Shown piece by piece: positions 24,001-39,000 of a stretch of DNA of 64,000 nt. The translations under genes and the position numbers were made by a program. The notes beneath the pieces are model-generated. The model did no database searches. It had not been told where the DNA came from and was given only the letters and a program-made list of their open reading frames with translations. The stretch comes from Sipunculus nudus (Eukaryota; Annelida; Sipuncula; Golfingiida; Sipunculidae), in the NCBI GenBank assembly GCA_026874595.1, contig CM049319.1, positions 12,985,601 to 13,049,600 of the forward strand. The letters are read 5' to 3'. The first letter of the stretch is position 1; each line of letters begins with the position of its first letter.

Positions 24001-27000
24001 GATAAATTTGACTATGATACAGTAAGTTAATTGTAATTAGGTAAACATAAACCAAGGATGAAATATTTAAAGCAATTTTTATTGAATTTTGATTGAGGAG
24101 GAATGTATACATCTATAAATGCTTACAACAAAGCTGCCACATTTTTACAGGAGACATATGGTGAAGATCCATATTTGAGTGGAGAGTATGCAGCCATGTT
24201 TGTAACTGGTCTCCAAGGTAACCACCCACGGTACATCAGAGCCAATGCAGGCTGCAAGCATTTTGATGTCCATGGAGGCCCAGAGAACATTCCTGTTTCA
24301 AGGTTCTCATTTGATGCCAAGGTAAAATGTACAACTGCATGGTCAAGCAAATATAATCCAAATCTCATCATATTATCTTATAACACAGATGTCTAAAAAA
24401 ATACATATTTATATAGATATGCATTTACCTATCCTGCAATCTCATCATACTATCTTATAACACATGTCTATTAAAATACTTATTTATAGATATTGCATAA
24501 ACTGAACCCATTTCCTGAAGATCAAAAAACATTTATTTCTATTTAGATTAGCCCAAAAATCATGAGGTTGTGTGATTTGTTAAAAAGGTATTGGCACATC
24601 TATGATTACTGTCAACTTAAAACTGATGTCAGCCACAGGGAAAAGCCTTGTGACTAAAAATTCTAGATCTCATCAAAAGCTTAGTATTTGTCACACTGTC
24701 AGCCCCAAATTTTCAGGGAAGAATAAAATCAAAATGTACTGCTCATTTAATCGATATCATTTCTAAATGTTTCCTTTGATGACACACATCAGGGCCCAGT
24801 CTCTGTTCTAGATGAAATGCAATCTCTACACAGAACAAACCCACTGCGTTTACCTATCCTGCAATAATTCTGTAAAGCTTATTGGCCAAGGTCAATGAAT
24901 GTTTTTTTACAAAGTTGGGTAAATTATGATATCAGGGGAAAAGGGATAATATTGAGCATCATCATGGGATTATTAATAAAATGGTGATATTTTTATTACA
25001 AAAAGAGTCTTGAATTTTTTTTACGTTTCCTGACTGTAAGTCATCTGAGCTATAGTGCCGGCCCTTTAATTGTCCATTGTCCATTAAGAGGGCCTAAAAT
25101 TTTGCCACAGAATTTGAGGGCTTTCACATTAGGAGACATTGCATGAATCACTTTATCCATGCCCCTATGATATGTCAGATATCTACAGTCGCTGATCAAC
25201 ATCCCATATTCTAGTTGCCAGTGTACATTATTTATCCTTATAGGAGCCGTGCACTAATTAAAGTTTGTTCTCTTGTAATGATATTTCAGTTTGTTTTAGT
25301 AAGAGAAGTTTTATTTTTTCAGGTCAGTGAGCGTGACTGGAGGACCACTTTTCTGCCTCAGTTCAAGAAATGTGTTGAAGCCGGTACCTTCAGTCTCATG
25401 TGCAGTTATAACAGGTGTGTGTTTGTGTGTGAGTGTGTGTGTGTATCACAGTGTGTATCCTACATAACTAACTCTATCAGGCTACCAATATGTGCAAAGT
25501 CATGTGAAATATTATAGTGTTTTACAGGATGTCAAGAAAGTTCTAATTAAGTATTTGACGTGTTAATTAAAATATGTCATTTTTATTTTTTTCTCTGTAG
25601 AATCCTTGTAAAATGTACTTTTAAAGATTTTTATACTTTGGACCAGTTATCAGTAGCATCATTAGTAGTGTGTGTCAGATATATTGTGAATGTGAAAACT
25701 TTTGAAGGGCTGCATGTTTTTTTCCTATAATTTGTAATATTTCTCGGATGAATTTGAAAATTGGTGACCTTGACATTGAGTTTCAAGGTCAAATCAACCC
25801 AAAAATAAAAGTTTTGTGAACACCACAACTTTTATTTTGAAGTGTTACATATTTTTTCCTAAAATTTGACACAGCTTTTTCATCTGAGTTTTCAAACAAG
25901 TTCAAAAACTGAACAGCTTGGCCTGGATCTTCAAGGTCACATAAGCCAAATTATAGTTCATCTCTAAGATTTCTTGTGAGCACAATATTTTTTTTCTGTC
26001 TCACACTTGAGCATCATGTGATTCAGTATTAATGGTGTCCCAGCCTGCGCCAACACCAAGCTGTTGAGGGACATCACCAGGAAGGAGTGGGGTTTCCAGG
26101 GATACATTGTGAGTGATGCTGGGGCTGTCAACAACATCATCACGCAGCATCACTATCTGAATAACTCTGTGGACACGGCTGCTGCCTCCATCAAGTCTGG
26201 CTGTAACCTGGAGCTTGGCAGCACTGTCTTTAAGTCTCAGCTTGATGTGAGTACAGCTCTTTAAAGGTAGCATCACATCTCATTAACCTCATCTTATTAA
26301 ATTTTAATTAGACCCCTAAATTATATATCATAAAAACCTGGTACAGTTTTTTTGCTAGAATATTATACGAAAATGTAACAAATATGTATACAATCCAAAA
26401 GACACTGCACCAGGTTTAAAATAATGTATGATATATGGGCCCTAATATGAATTTTATACAACTCTTGGATTGATTTTAGATACATTGATTTTTGCCAGGG
26501 ATGCTACTTACCTTAAGAAAAACAGAAAACTGTATATAAAAGGGGAACTGCACAAAACAGGTTAAGAATCTAAGATCCACTGCCAGTACATATGACAAGC
26601 TTTATAAGGCAAACTGTCAAACTGTTGATTCAGAAATACCAAAAATAGAATATGAACACATATTGATGATGTTTTCTCGAAATTGAAAATTTTATTGCCT
26701 AGTTTCATGAATTTTCAAATGAACAAACCCAGAAAGATGAATGTTTCAGACACTCATTGATTAAATTATATTCTCTTTCAGGCCATGAAAGCTGGTAAAA
26801 TAACGGAACAGCAGATTCGTGAAAACACACGTCCACTGTGGTACACCAGACTGAGGCTTGGAGAGTTTGATCCTCCAAGCATGAACCCGTACTCTTCTAT
26901 CAACTATACTGTGATTCAGAGTCCTGAGCACAGAGCGCTGGCTGTGAAAGCCGCCATGATGTCATTTGTCCTGCTGAAAAACACTCAAGGTTTCCTGCCG

Positions 27001-30000
27001 TTAAAGGGTTCTGTGAACCATGTAGCAGTAAGTTCCGTTGTATTCTCAATTCCATATGTCTGACTAGCTTTCAATGTTCTGGCTCTGATAATATTTAGTA
27101 ATACATTGTATAGTTTTGCCTATAAATAAAATCATAAAATTCACAATACTTAAGATGACAGTCTTTTACAGAATTTCATTGATGTATTTGAGACAAAAGA
27201 GAAATTAGAAGAAAAAAAAGTCATGTTCGATATATAGAGGAAATATTTCTTGAGGTGAAAACTTTGTCATGGATTTGATTCTAACCTAATACATTCCTGT
27301 ATATAGCAGAAAGCAGGGTTGGTTCATAATTATTCATCCAGTTTATTTATTAGATGATTATTTTAACCTTTCAGAAGCACAAAGAGCAGGTTTTTACTGG
27401 TAAAAATACTGTAGTTGATAAATGAACTGTTTTTGCCAGTCTTCTTTTTTGGGAGTTGCATAACTGATTTATTGTCCCCCACTTCATTGGAAGGAAGGGG
27501 GGAAATGCATTGATTTGGGTTAGTCTGTCTGTCCTGTCTGTCTGTGTGTGTCTGTCAGGTTTTCGTTTCCGTGCAATAAATTTCCAAAATTTTATCCGAT
27601 TTAATTCAAATTTGGGTCAGTGATTGCTCTCATGCTCTCATGTTGGGATTGGTTTTGGAGTGTCTGTCTCGCAAGATAATAATACAAATATGATATTTAA
27701 TTTTTATATGATGAATCAGCACATTTAGTTTCACAAATCACCAACAGGTGTCACTAGCAGTGGACATAAAATACTTGAATTTTTTGCAGTAACTACCAGT
27801 TGCTGGCATCTTTTGTGCGTGGTAGAACTTTTTGTACTAGGTCACCACAGACTTTAGGACTTGATGGTGGAAGTGGAGGACATAAATTGCTTGAATTTGC
27901 TTGTTAATTAGAGTTTATGGATCATCACATGCAGGCAGGAACTATAGCTGATAAATAAACATATTAGCATACCATGTACATATGATTGATGTTTATTACT
28001 CCATAATAAATATATTGTTCCAAATAATCATGTTAACTACATAATAAATACTAATAAGCATGTGTTTATTTTAAATTTCCATAATCTGCTTAATTAATTT
28101 TGTTCCATTCTCTTTGCAGATTGTGGGACCCTTTGCCAATAACTCTGATCAGATTTATGGTGATTATGGATCTAATGTACTGTCACAGTTCACAGTCACG
28201 GCCCTGGAGGGTCTGAAGGCCCTGGGTAACCAGTGGGCCTATGCATCGGGCTGTGATGACACACACTGTAAAAATTACAAAGCTGATGATATCAAGAGTG
28301 CTGTCAGTGACTCAGATCTGGTGGTTGTCTGCCTAGGCACAGGTGAGCTGTAGACATACTATTCTAGTCTTGATATATGGATTGTAAAGTTTACAGTTTC
28401 TTCACTTGGCCGACAAAGTACAACCTGCCAGTGACATAAAAAAAATAGAAATCTACATTTAAAGGAATGCAAGCCTTTGCTGAATGGGGGTCCCTATTGT
28501 TGGATGCTCCCAAAACTGTTTTTGCATTCATTTATTGGGCCAATATTCCCAGCTTTATTGGTGCATAAGTGACCCTACATTTGTGAATATTTCCTTGATG
28601 ATGTTCCTGAATCTGGATCATGTATTGGATCCTCAACAAAATCTAATCAATTGTTCACTGACCCATTCCCAAAATGCCCGTAATTTCATCAGATTCCATT
28701 CATGATTGTGTGAGTTATGTTGTGACACACAAGCAAGCACACATACACAAACACACATACGATCCAGGAAAAATGCATACCTTCCCGTCAGGGGCAAAGG
28801 AGAATTTTACACAGGCTCCCCCTGCATGCACCAAGTCCTTACAAATCTAATTCATGTTCATAACATGATGACAACTCCTAACACATGAAAAAAAACCACT
28901 CTCTCTTCATTCTGTCACAAAATATCATAAATTTTCAGCTTATTGGAACATTTCTGGCTGTTTGCTGTCCATCCCATAATTTTGCTCAGTGTAACAGAAT
29001 TAGTTTGCTTCTTTCATCTTAGTAAGCTTACATACTGTATTAAAATTTTGCACTTTATGACAATCTCTTTAAACTGTTTGTAACACCACAAAAGGTATGA
29101 ATGACTAGGTTCTTTTAAATGGTAAACCAAACAAGCTGAAACTCATACATACATACACTTACATTTCTCTGGAGAGGTGCTCCATACATAGAAACACTGA
29201 TGATCACAAGCCTCCATTAAGAAACGTCATGTTCACTGCACAGGGCAGTTCTCTATTTACACTGCTCCTGATCACATTACCATCGCACACACGTGACATT
29301 GGAATGCCAAGCCCCTCACATCACAGTTCGCTCTTACTGTGTACACAGCACTATCAGTTCAGTTGAATATGCACAGGGTCCAACCATCAACAGTCCCTCG
29401 CTGGAGTACAGTGTCATTCGCCCTTCGAGGCACAGTTCACACAGCACTGAATAATAGGCTCACAGTCTGTTCTATATTCTAAATGAACTTAGAATCAATG
29501 TCTTTCACAGCTGGTGTCTCCTGGAATTCTCCAGCACTAGGTTACTGAATTTGTCTCAACATAATGATATCCAGTACCGCTATAGTTTTGCATGTAAATA
29601 ATGTCCTTGGCAAATTACCAGTCTGTTGGTAATGCAATATCCACTCTGAAGCCCCTTACGAAGTATCAATGTGGCCTTCCTCAGACACTGACTGTTTACG
29701 CTTATACTGGCACCATCTCTCAGCAGTCCAGACTCTGATGAATGCAGACTTGCCTTTAGACTGCAGACAATCGTCACATTACACCCAATCTGGCATGCTC
29801 AACAGGCAATGGTAGCTATTTCTGAAGTAATACTTGGCCATTGATAATCAAGTCACTGATGTAGATTGAGCTTCTTTATTACCATGATGCTGTTACACAT
29901 GTAGCCATAAGGATAGCTTGTACTGAACTACTTTATCTTACTGTATTACTACACATGCTATATACAGACTGTATAAATGCGATACATGATATAGTGCTGT

Positions 30001-33000
30001 ATGTGTATCATATCACTACATCCCCCCAACCAAAAATTGAGCATAACAAATAGTTAGTGTGATCAATTTAAACTTATCATAATATACAGGAAGATATAGT
30101 GAATCAGGACATGTATGCAAAATTAATCTTTTATACTGGTTTCATAGACTGAATAGGAATTACATTTCAATCATCTAAAAAGTGATATTGTCTTTGTATA
30201 TGCTAGATATATAAGTGAAAATATTTGTAGCATAGATATATATCATATTATATTGTTCTAACTATAAAACATAAACATGAGCAGTCACTGGGGTTAGACT
30301 ACCCTCGTGCTCAATGGGGATTATTCTGCCCCTTTCTATATGCTCTAATACTATACAGAGTCTATTAATATTGATATCGTTGTGGTTTTCTCACAACACG
30401 TTCATATCGGGTACGCACTTGCGCGTCTTCCACTTGGGGTGTGTCACGTTTCTGCACAGGTTTGTCATGTTCATCACCACTAATGATAGTATCTCTATCA
30501 GAAAATCTGACAGTCTTTGGTGTTGAATTAACTGTCATGTCGCGTAGTTGACTTCGATTTCTGCGTACTCTGTTTCCATTAGGTGATTCAACTATGTAGC
30601 TTCTTGGTTCTTCACAGAGTTGAACAACTGTTCCAGGGCACCATGTTTTGTCTATTTTGTTGAGTATTCTGACTTTTTGTCCTACTTTAAGTTCGGGTAA
30701 TTCCGATGGATGATTTTACCGAACGAACGTGTCTTTCAATAAAACCATTGCTGCGTGGATAATGTGGGGAGCTTGTGACATGTTTTATATCCCATTTATC
30801 CACAAACTCTTTAAATGCTTGTCCAGTGTACTGTGGACCATTGTCAGTCATAATCTCATCTGGACGCCCAAACATTGCACAGTAGGTCTTAATTTTGTTA
30901 GTGATAGCCTGGCTTGATGTTGTTCTCATCTCATCAACTAGCGGATACACGTGTACCTGTCCACAGTCACAAGATATTGAGGTCCTTGGATTTCACACAG
31001 GTCAGATACAATAGCTTGCCATGGCCGTGATGGTACTTGATGAGGTATTAACGGTTCTTTTTTATTAGCGTCCTGGTGTTCTTGGCATATTGGGCAGGAT
31101 TTACACATTAATTCTATGTCCTTGTTGATGTTAACCCAGTAAACCGTTTCTCGCGCTAACCTACGTGTCTTTTCAACACCTTGGTGACTTTGATGACACT
31201 GTTCTAGTATGTAAGGTTGCATAGTCTTGGGAATAAGAACTTGTCGTCCTTTGAATAGAACACCTGCTTCCATGGCTAGTTCGTCTCTAAATGACCAATA
31301 GGGTCTCAGGTCATTAGGTAGGTCTTTGATACTTTCAGGCCAGCCTGTCTGTATGATATCTTTCAGCCTGTTTAGTATGGGGTCTTTGATGGTGTCTTCT
31401 CTCAATATGGTTTGCTTTCCTTTCGAGAAGTTAATCAGAGCAGTAGTAACATAAGTAGGGTCCTCTGACTCAAGATCTATACCATCTACTCTGATATCCA
31501 GGTCTACCTCCGTGTTGTTACTTTGGTTAGGTAATCGGCTCAGTGTATCTGCCAGTACCATTTTCTCACCTGGACGGTACACCATACTGTAATTGTACCC
31601 CTGTATCTTCAACAGCATGCGTTGCAGTCGGGGAGGAGCAGAATGGAGTGGTTTGGCACATATTGTAACAAGAGGTTTGTGATCTGTCACAACAGCGAAA
31701 GATCTTCCGTAGAGATAGGTATGGTATCGTTGTATACCATGTACCACAGCCAACATTTCACGTTCTATGTTGCTGTACCTCGACTGGCATTCTGTCAAGG
31801 ATTTTGAACCAAAGGCAATTGGTCTACCTTCCTGGATCAAGGCAGCTCCTAACCCCTTCTGTGAAGCATCAACCTCAAGTTGGACAGGTGATGTTGGGTC
31901 ATAATATTTCAGACGCCTTTTCTGAGACCGTCTGCTTCAGTTCGTCAAAGCATTTCTGGTATGCCGCATCCCAGGTCCATGGTAAATCCTTTTTAAGGAG
32001 GTTTCGGAGAGTATGTGCCTTGTCTGCATAATGGGGTATGTATTGACTCAGATAGGTCATCAGACCTAGAAACCTAGATAGATCTTCCCGATTTTGAGGA
32101 GTAGGCACCTTGCGTATATCTGAGACTTTGGCAGGGTCTGGTTTGATACCTTCACTGGTATATACATTTCCGAAGAAAGAAATGCTCGATTGCTTGATTA
32201 TGCACTTGTCACTGTTAAATACAAGTCCATTTTCCACTGCTCGGTCCATCAGTTGTATCAGATTAGCATCATGTTCGGCTTCTGTTTCACCGTATACACA
32301 CACATCGTCTGCGATGCTCACGACACCTTTGAGGTTTTCCAGAATCTGGTCCATTCTGGACTGAAATATGTCTTGTGACACACTGAGGCCAAATGGTAGT
32401 CTACACCAACAATAACGACCAAATGGTGTGCGAAACGTGGTGAGAAGCTGTGAGTCTTTGCTGAGATGGATTGACCAATATCCAGCTTTGGCGTCTAATT
32501 TGCTGAATACTTTGGCTCTAGCAAATTCTGGGTTAAGCTCTTCCACTGTTGGAATTTTGTGGGGACATCTCTTAAGACTTGAGTTCAGTTTCTGTGGATC
32601 TATGCAGATTCTCAAGGAGCCATCTTTTTTGGTACTGAAAGCTAAGCTTGAACACCAGTCAGTGTGTTCGTCTACTCTTCTGATGACACCTTGGCTCACC
32701 ATTTTGTCTAGCTCTAGTTTCAGTTTATCCTTGATGTGCAGACTGCATTTCCGTGGTGGGTCTATAAATGGCTCTGCATCAGGTTTCAGGAGCAGTTTTG
32801 CATCTCCAGGAAAATTGCCAATTTGATCAAACTGTTGTGGGTATGCTTTCATCAGGTCATTTATGCTTGATATATTTCCAGGTTTTGGATGGGCTGGTTG
32901 TTTACTGGTGTTTGATATTGCATTAGAGCTCAGTTTAGCACCTGTCTGGCTCATAGTCTGGCTTGATTCATCCAGCCCATCAACATTGATGGTAACTAGT

Positions 33001-36000
33001 CCTAGCAGCTCACTGGTAGGAAGTCCGACGACAGCTGGACCTGGAACATCTACGATGTAGAATCGAGTCTTCATCCAATCAGAATTGCCATACCGACAGG
33101 GCATGTCTAACTTACCAAGACATGTTATCTCTTGTCCATTGTAGGCTGTCAGCTTAACATTGCAAGGCATAAAGAATTTGTTATCCTTTATGGAGTCGCC
33201 GTACATTTGACGGAATGTCCTCAGTGGTAATGTGTTGCCAGAGGCGCCTGTGTCGATTTTCAGCTGTAGCGTATATTTTCCTTGAGGAAATCCTGGTGGT
33301 TTGATACTTAGGTTTGAGAATGCCTCATCGCGAGGAGTTTCATCACATACACTATCTATGTATTTTGTACTGATAGTTATTGAACAAAATGTCTGGTGGT
33401 ATGTCTCACCATCAGAGTCTTGATACTCTTCGACTGAGTGAAATTGGTGGTTTCTCTGGTTTGTTCTGCCAGCTGGTCTGCTTCCACCAGAATGATCTCG
33501 TGGTGTTGTTCTTCTTGTCGGCGGATTGCTGAGAGACGAAGATCGGCCTCGATTGGTTCTGGTTCTTGATCTGTTGCGAGTTTTTCTGCAACATTTAGCC
33601 CAATGTCCTTTTATCCCGCACGCATTGCATTCGTCATTGTAGGCAGGACATTGACGTGGTTTGTGACTGGTACCACAATTTCTGCATTTCCGGCCGTGAT
33701 CTACACCATAAATGTGCTCCGTGGCTGTCTCCATTTGATCAGTTTCGTAAAGACCTTCTACGCAAAATTTCCTTCTCAACCACGGCTTATATATATGCTT
33801 GCTGATGTCACAGGTTTTGACCGTCTCCTGGCCAATCATCACACTCTATTATGCTGACCATCAATAATTACATGAATATTAAGACAGAAACGCCTCCAGA
33901 GATCAAACCCTGAGAAAAGCAAACTGAGCATGTGTTCTGCCTTTGAAATCCATAATGAACAACTTTATTATAGAGATCGTCTAGACAATGATGGCTCCCA
34001 TGGAATTTAACTGTATTGAAATTAACATCAAACAAGGCATGTGTGCTCTCTAACCTAACTTCTCACTTCAACCTCTAAACATGATACTCCATACCAATGC
34101 ACAATAAATTACAAAAAATTCATACTTCCTACTTGAATATGCAATACAATAATTAAGTCACAGTCCTCTTGTGAAACTATTTTCATTTTCTGTAGCCATA
34201 CATTAGTGCTTTGATACATGGTAATGCAAATTGAAATATTGTATTGTATCATCCTATGTTCTGGTATTGATACAATGATATACAATGTTTGACCATTTAG
34301 CTGAAAGTAGCAATTGACATTTATAAAGTTTACTGAGCCATATTCATGTATCATGTAAGGTGAAATGTCATTAGACAGAAACAGTATCAAAGCACTAGTT
34401 TGGCTAATCGTCCCTTGAATATATTAAACCAATATAAGGGGTTGTTTCAGATGTATTGTTGATTTCTTCTTAATTTTATAAACAATGGCAAACACTGAAT
34501 TTTATTTATGGTTTCAAAATAAAGTTGAGAGGAAATTTGGTAATCTTTCTACTGTCAAGGAAGAACTGGCACTCTCAAACTGATTTTAACCATTGCAGAT
34601 TTTGCTCTCTGCTGAATGCTTTCTGTTGTAGGTGTGGCTTCAGGTCTATTTATTGATTTGTAATTGCACCTATTTAATCAACAAAATTGTACTCTGTTTT
34701 CCTGTTTATATTGTTCTGGTTTGTTCTGCAGGCCAAGCTGTTGAATCAGAAGGGAATGACAGACCTGACATCACACTGCCTGGCAGTCAGCTACAGCTCC
34801 TACAGGATGCTGTCTCAGAAAGTAAGTTATCTCACAGGGATAAAGTTATCTCATATGATATGTCACAAGGACAGCCAGTTATCTCACATGCAGCAATTCA
34901 TCTCAAAGACAAATATCTCACATACATGCCGCAGGTTATCTCATAGGACAATGTCACATATACTAAGTTATCTCACATAAAGAAAGCTATCTCACATGGA
35001 GAAATTTATCTCACATGATATGTCACATACTACCAGTGTGTCTCACATGAAAGTTATCTCACATATGCAGCAGTTCTGTCACATAGACAGAATGTGCAGC
35101 AGTTTAAGTTATCTAACAGAATAAATATCACATAGATAGTAAGATAATTCACACGCAGCAATTAAGTAATCTCACATGCACTGTAATATATACAACCCAC
35201 ATTGAATCCACACAAAGGAAGATATTTCACATATAGGCTTTTGAACTTGTTGTATTATGCTGCAGGGAGCAAATTATCACTCAGACACAGAACTTAATCT
35301 TATATGATATTTGCAGAGTTTAAGTGTATTCAACTGGTCACTGAAGGATTGAGGCCACTGAAGGTATACCCAGGATCATATACAAAGAAGAATTAGCTTT
35401 TATGTTTAACTAATGTACTAGTGCATGATAATATCCAACACACTGCTTCTTCTTCACTGTGTTTAAGTTTCTTTAATTTAATGCAGGTTCTGCCCCTGTG
35501 ATTGTGTTGCTATTTAATGCTGGTCCACTCGACGTCAGCTGGGCCATGCAGAGTGACCGTGTCATGGCTATGCTGGCCTGTTTCTTCCCAGCACAGTCCA
35601 CTGGTACAGCACTCTTCAACACGCTCACATTAAAGGGAACTGATGCTGCCGTCCCTGCTGGAAGACTCCCATCAACATGGCCTACAAGTGTATCACAGGT
35701 AGGACCACTCTCCCCAAAAGCTGATTTCTTGTTATAAGACCAGCTGTAGGACTGGCTAAAAGTGGTCTTAATTCCTGGGTGGTCTCAGCTTATAGACAGG
35801 TCAGGTATAACCCACGTGAATAATTTTTGGACACTTAAGGGTGGTTTTAATAGATGGGTATTCCTTTAAAACAGGTTGCACTGTATATAATAAATTTTGA
35901 TCAAGCTCTCAAGTGATTGGCCTGAAATCATAAGGAAACTTGCAAGGTTAACAAGCCTTCATATGGTTGGTCAGATTCTCAATGAAGTCTAACATGGACT

Positions 36001-39000
36001 GTTTTAATTTGCTAAGTCCAATGATTGTACACTTTGAACACAGCCTGTGACCTCCTTGTGACCTTCCACTCACATGCTGTGAGAAATAGTAGGATTCTTC
36101 AGGTTTGGCAAGGTGCCAAACACCCAGTCAGTTTGCGCTGGATAAACTAAATTCTGATTGGCTCTGTGTTTAAATAATTCTGCTTGTAAAAGAACTTGTA
36201 AAAGAATAGCGTGTAAACAAACATGGCTGCACCTGTGGCAAGCTCATGTGGCACTGCAAGAGAGGAAATATGCAGACAGTGGGGGATAACTGACCTCAGG
36301 CCACACCAGCAAGTCTGTAAGGAGACTGTGTTGAAAGTTGATGATTGCAATGTGTGTATTCCAACGGGGGGTGGAAAAAGTCTGTGCTACCAAGTGCTTT
36401 CCACCACAAAGTGACCAGTACCTCGAAGAACATCCAATTGTGCTGGTGATACCTGCAGTGTGATTGGTTAAATATTACACATGGGGAATTCCACAGAGAC
36501 AGCACCACTTGGTGGCCAAACCTGACCGGCAATCGTGGTTTATTGCAGCAGGTAGTGTAGCAAATAGTTGAGCATAGCGTAACAGCTGCTTATAGAGTGT
36601 ACAGTGATGGGTGCTTACATGGAGTTTACAACAGTTCAGTTGCCTTAATAATGATCATAAGGAATTCTTCATATTAATGAGTTTCACTCTCTCAGAAGAT
36701 ATTTAAGAATAACAGGCAATAACAGTATCCTGAAAGAATGCTGTGATATTTAAATAATGATATGTGAAACTAGCTCTGTACTGGATGTGTTTTGACTTTT
36801 CACCAAAAGCTAGCTGTATGCATGTCTTTGCTGATTTACAGTAGAAGCCACACAAATATTGAAGTATTGTGAAAATATCACACATTTATCTCTCAGTGCC
36901 ACTTCAGTTATGTCAGTACACAAAAAAATTCTGTCTAATATCTTAATAGTGTTAACAGGTATTTATACATCTTGTTTAGGTTCCACCAATCACAGACTAC
37001 ACAATGGAGGGTCGCACCTATCGTTACTACAAGGGGGATCCTCTGTTTCCATTTGGCTATGGTCTCTCCTATAGCTCATTCATATACACACAACTGGAAA
37101 TCTCTCCTACCCAAATCAATCCTGGCCAGGTTGTTTCTGTGACCGCTACTGTGATGAACAATGGTCCATTTGATGCAGATGAGGTAAGATGTTTATGATC
37201 AATAAATATTGCCTAAATCTGTCTCAGTATCAAAAAGTATTTTTTTCCCATTTAAATTTTGGATATCATTGACTTAATTTAAACTTGAAGTATATACCAT
37301 ATCAGCAAGAACCAAGAAACTGGATATGTTTACGAGCCATTATATGATTGGTCAAATTGTTGATAATATCTCACACTGAAGGGCCTTTAAAAATAGCACA
37401 AGATTTGTTTTGCTGTGTCCAGTACTGGATGCCTAAAGAAAGTTTACACTAGTCACTTGATAGGGTCAGTATCCTTGTTAATAATTAAAAGAATGTAATA
37501 ATGAGTATACACACAGCAGAACAAAAATTTAAAAAGGAAAATAATTATATCAACAGTATTTTTTATCACAATTATTTTTGGAAATTTGGGAGCACTGTAG
37601 CATAAGTGTATGAAATACTGCCTTGTCATAGGACAGGGTTAATACCCTCTTAATTAAGATCTGGAAAAGTCAGCAGATTTTAGAATATGTTTAAAAAATG
37701 ATGAACAAAGCATGAAATATTGATATCACAGGAGGTGTATACACTGCTTGAGCAATGGTCTCTAATCCATTACATTCAGCCACTGTTGGCAGAATTTCCT
37801 CAGGCTGTCAACTGCACAAGAAACCAATCATAATCAATAACACACCAGGTTTCAGGAAACTAGATGAAACCAGAGCAGAGAAGCTGACATAACTGCTGTT
37901 ATTTGAAGGTCTCTAAAAGAGAAAAAAAGTCGTAAAAATACAGGTGGCACCACTAGTTTTCCAGAACTGATAAAACTAGTCATGTTCAATATTCAAGGCA
38001 AGATTCATGGCAATCCACGCATTATTTATCAATAATGCGCCGTCTGTATGTTAACCCATACTGTTTTGAAAACGGCAGGAGCTAGCATCATCAAACTTGA
38101 TGCAAAAAATCAGTCATCTAAAAAACTCTATTGGATTTTGTTTATTTTTTGGCTATCTGCATTTACTTAGATTTTAAAGGGAAAAAACCTTAAAAACCTT
38201 TCAAAATCTTCTTTTCAGGAACCTTCAATCCAAATTGTCCAATATTTCACAGAAATAATCCCAGAAACAATGTCTCTCAAGTTTGTTCTAATGGTTTGAG
38301 TTTGGTGATTTTTGGGCGAGTTACAGGAAGCTCAACTTAGTCATCTGTCCAAAAAAAGCATACATAAATTTCAGTCTCAGAAACAGCTGAAGCTAGCATC
38401 ACCAAATTTTATGCAAATGTTGGTCACATGATTCATATCTGAAACTGAGGTATTGGTGGCGCCACCTGCATCGACCTTTTTTGTACGGGGGTCAACAGTG
38501 CCTGTATCGTACTGAGGGCTACAAAAAACTTCTTCTCTGAAATCGAATGGCCAAATTGTTTAATCTGCATAGAAATAATTATAGGGTAGTGCATTCTGAA
38601 GTTTGTTCTAATGGTCTCTGTTCAGTCACTTTTGGCTGAGTTATGGGAATCTGAGTTTAGTCATATGCCATAACAGCCCATTTTACCTCAGTGGCTTCAA
38701 AGGTCTACTCAAAAACCTCTGGGCCAAATTCTTTAATCTCATACATTAATTATCCTCAGATGTTGATAAGGTGTTCAAATGCTTTTGTTCAGGGCTTTTT
38801 GGCTGAGTTATGGGAAGCTGAACTTAGCCAGTTTGCTGTATCTTCCTATATGAGTTATAAAACCTGCAAAACGTTTTTCGACTGACGCCACTGAAGCCAA
38901 TTTGTTAAATATTTTACAAGAATAATCCCCACAATAATTCTTATAATAATTGTCTTTAATGGTTCCACATGAATGATATTTGGCTGAATTATTGAGATTG

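Larger units (their letters stand above)
30364..33857 (-). mobile_element. Ty3/gypsy retrotransposon copy, 5'-truncated, antisense in GH3 intron 7
   Basis: On the minus strand the order is CCHC zinc knuckles, aspartic protease, reverse transcriptase, RNase H, integrase zinc finger, integrase core and a GPY/F-like integrase tail. This is the Ty3/gypsy order. Most of gag and the 5' LTR are absent. The reading frame is closed by a stop near 33846, two frameshifts (near 31920 and 30950) and a deletion in the integrase near 30690. The copy is therefore non-functional as it stands. Confidence 0.9.

Noticed and set aside
31622-33060. Plus-strand open frames of up to 132 codons
   Set aside because: They are antisense to the gypsy pol region and have no motifs of their own.
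33843-34700. 5' LTR of the gypsy element
   Set aside because: No sequence here matches the LTR start near 30020, and no gag motifs appear; the copy looks 5'-truncated.
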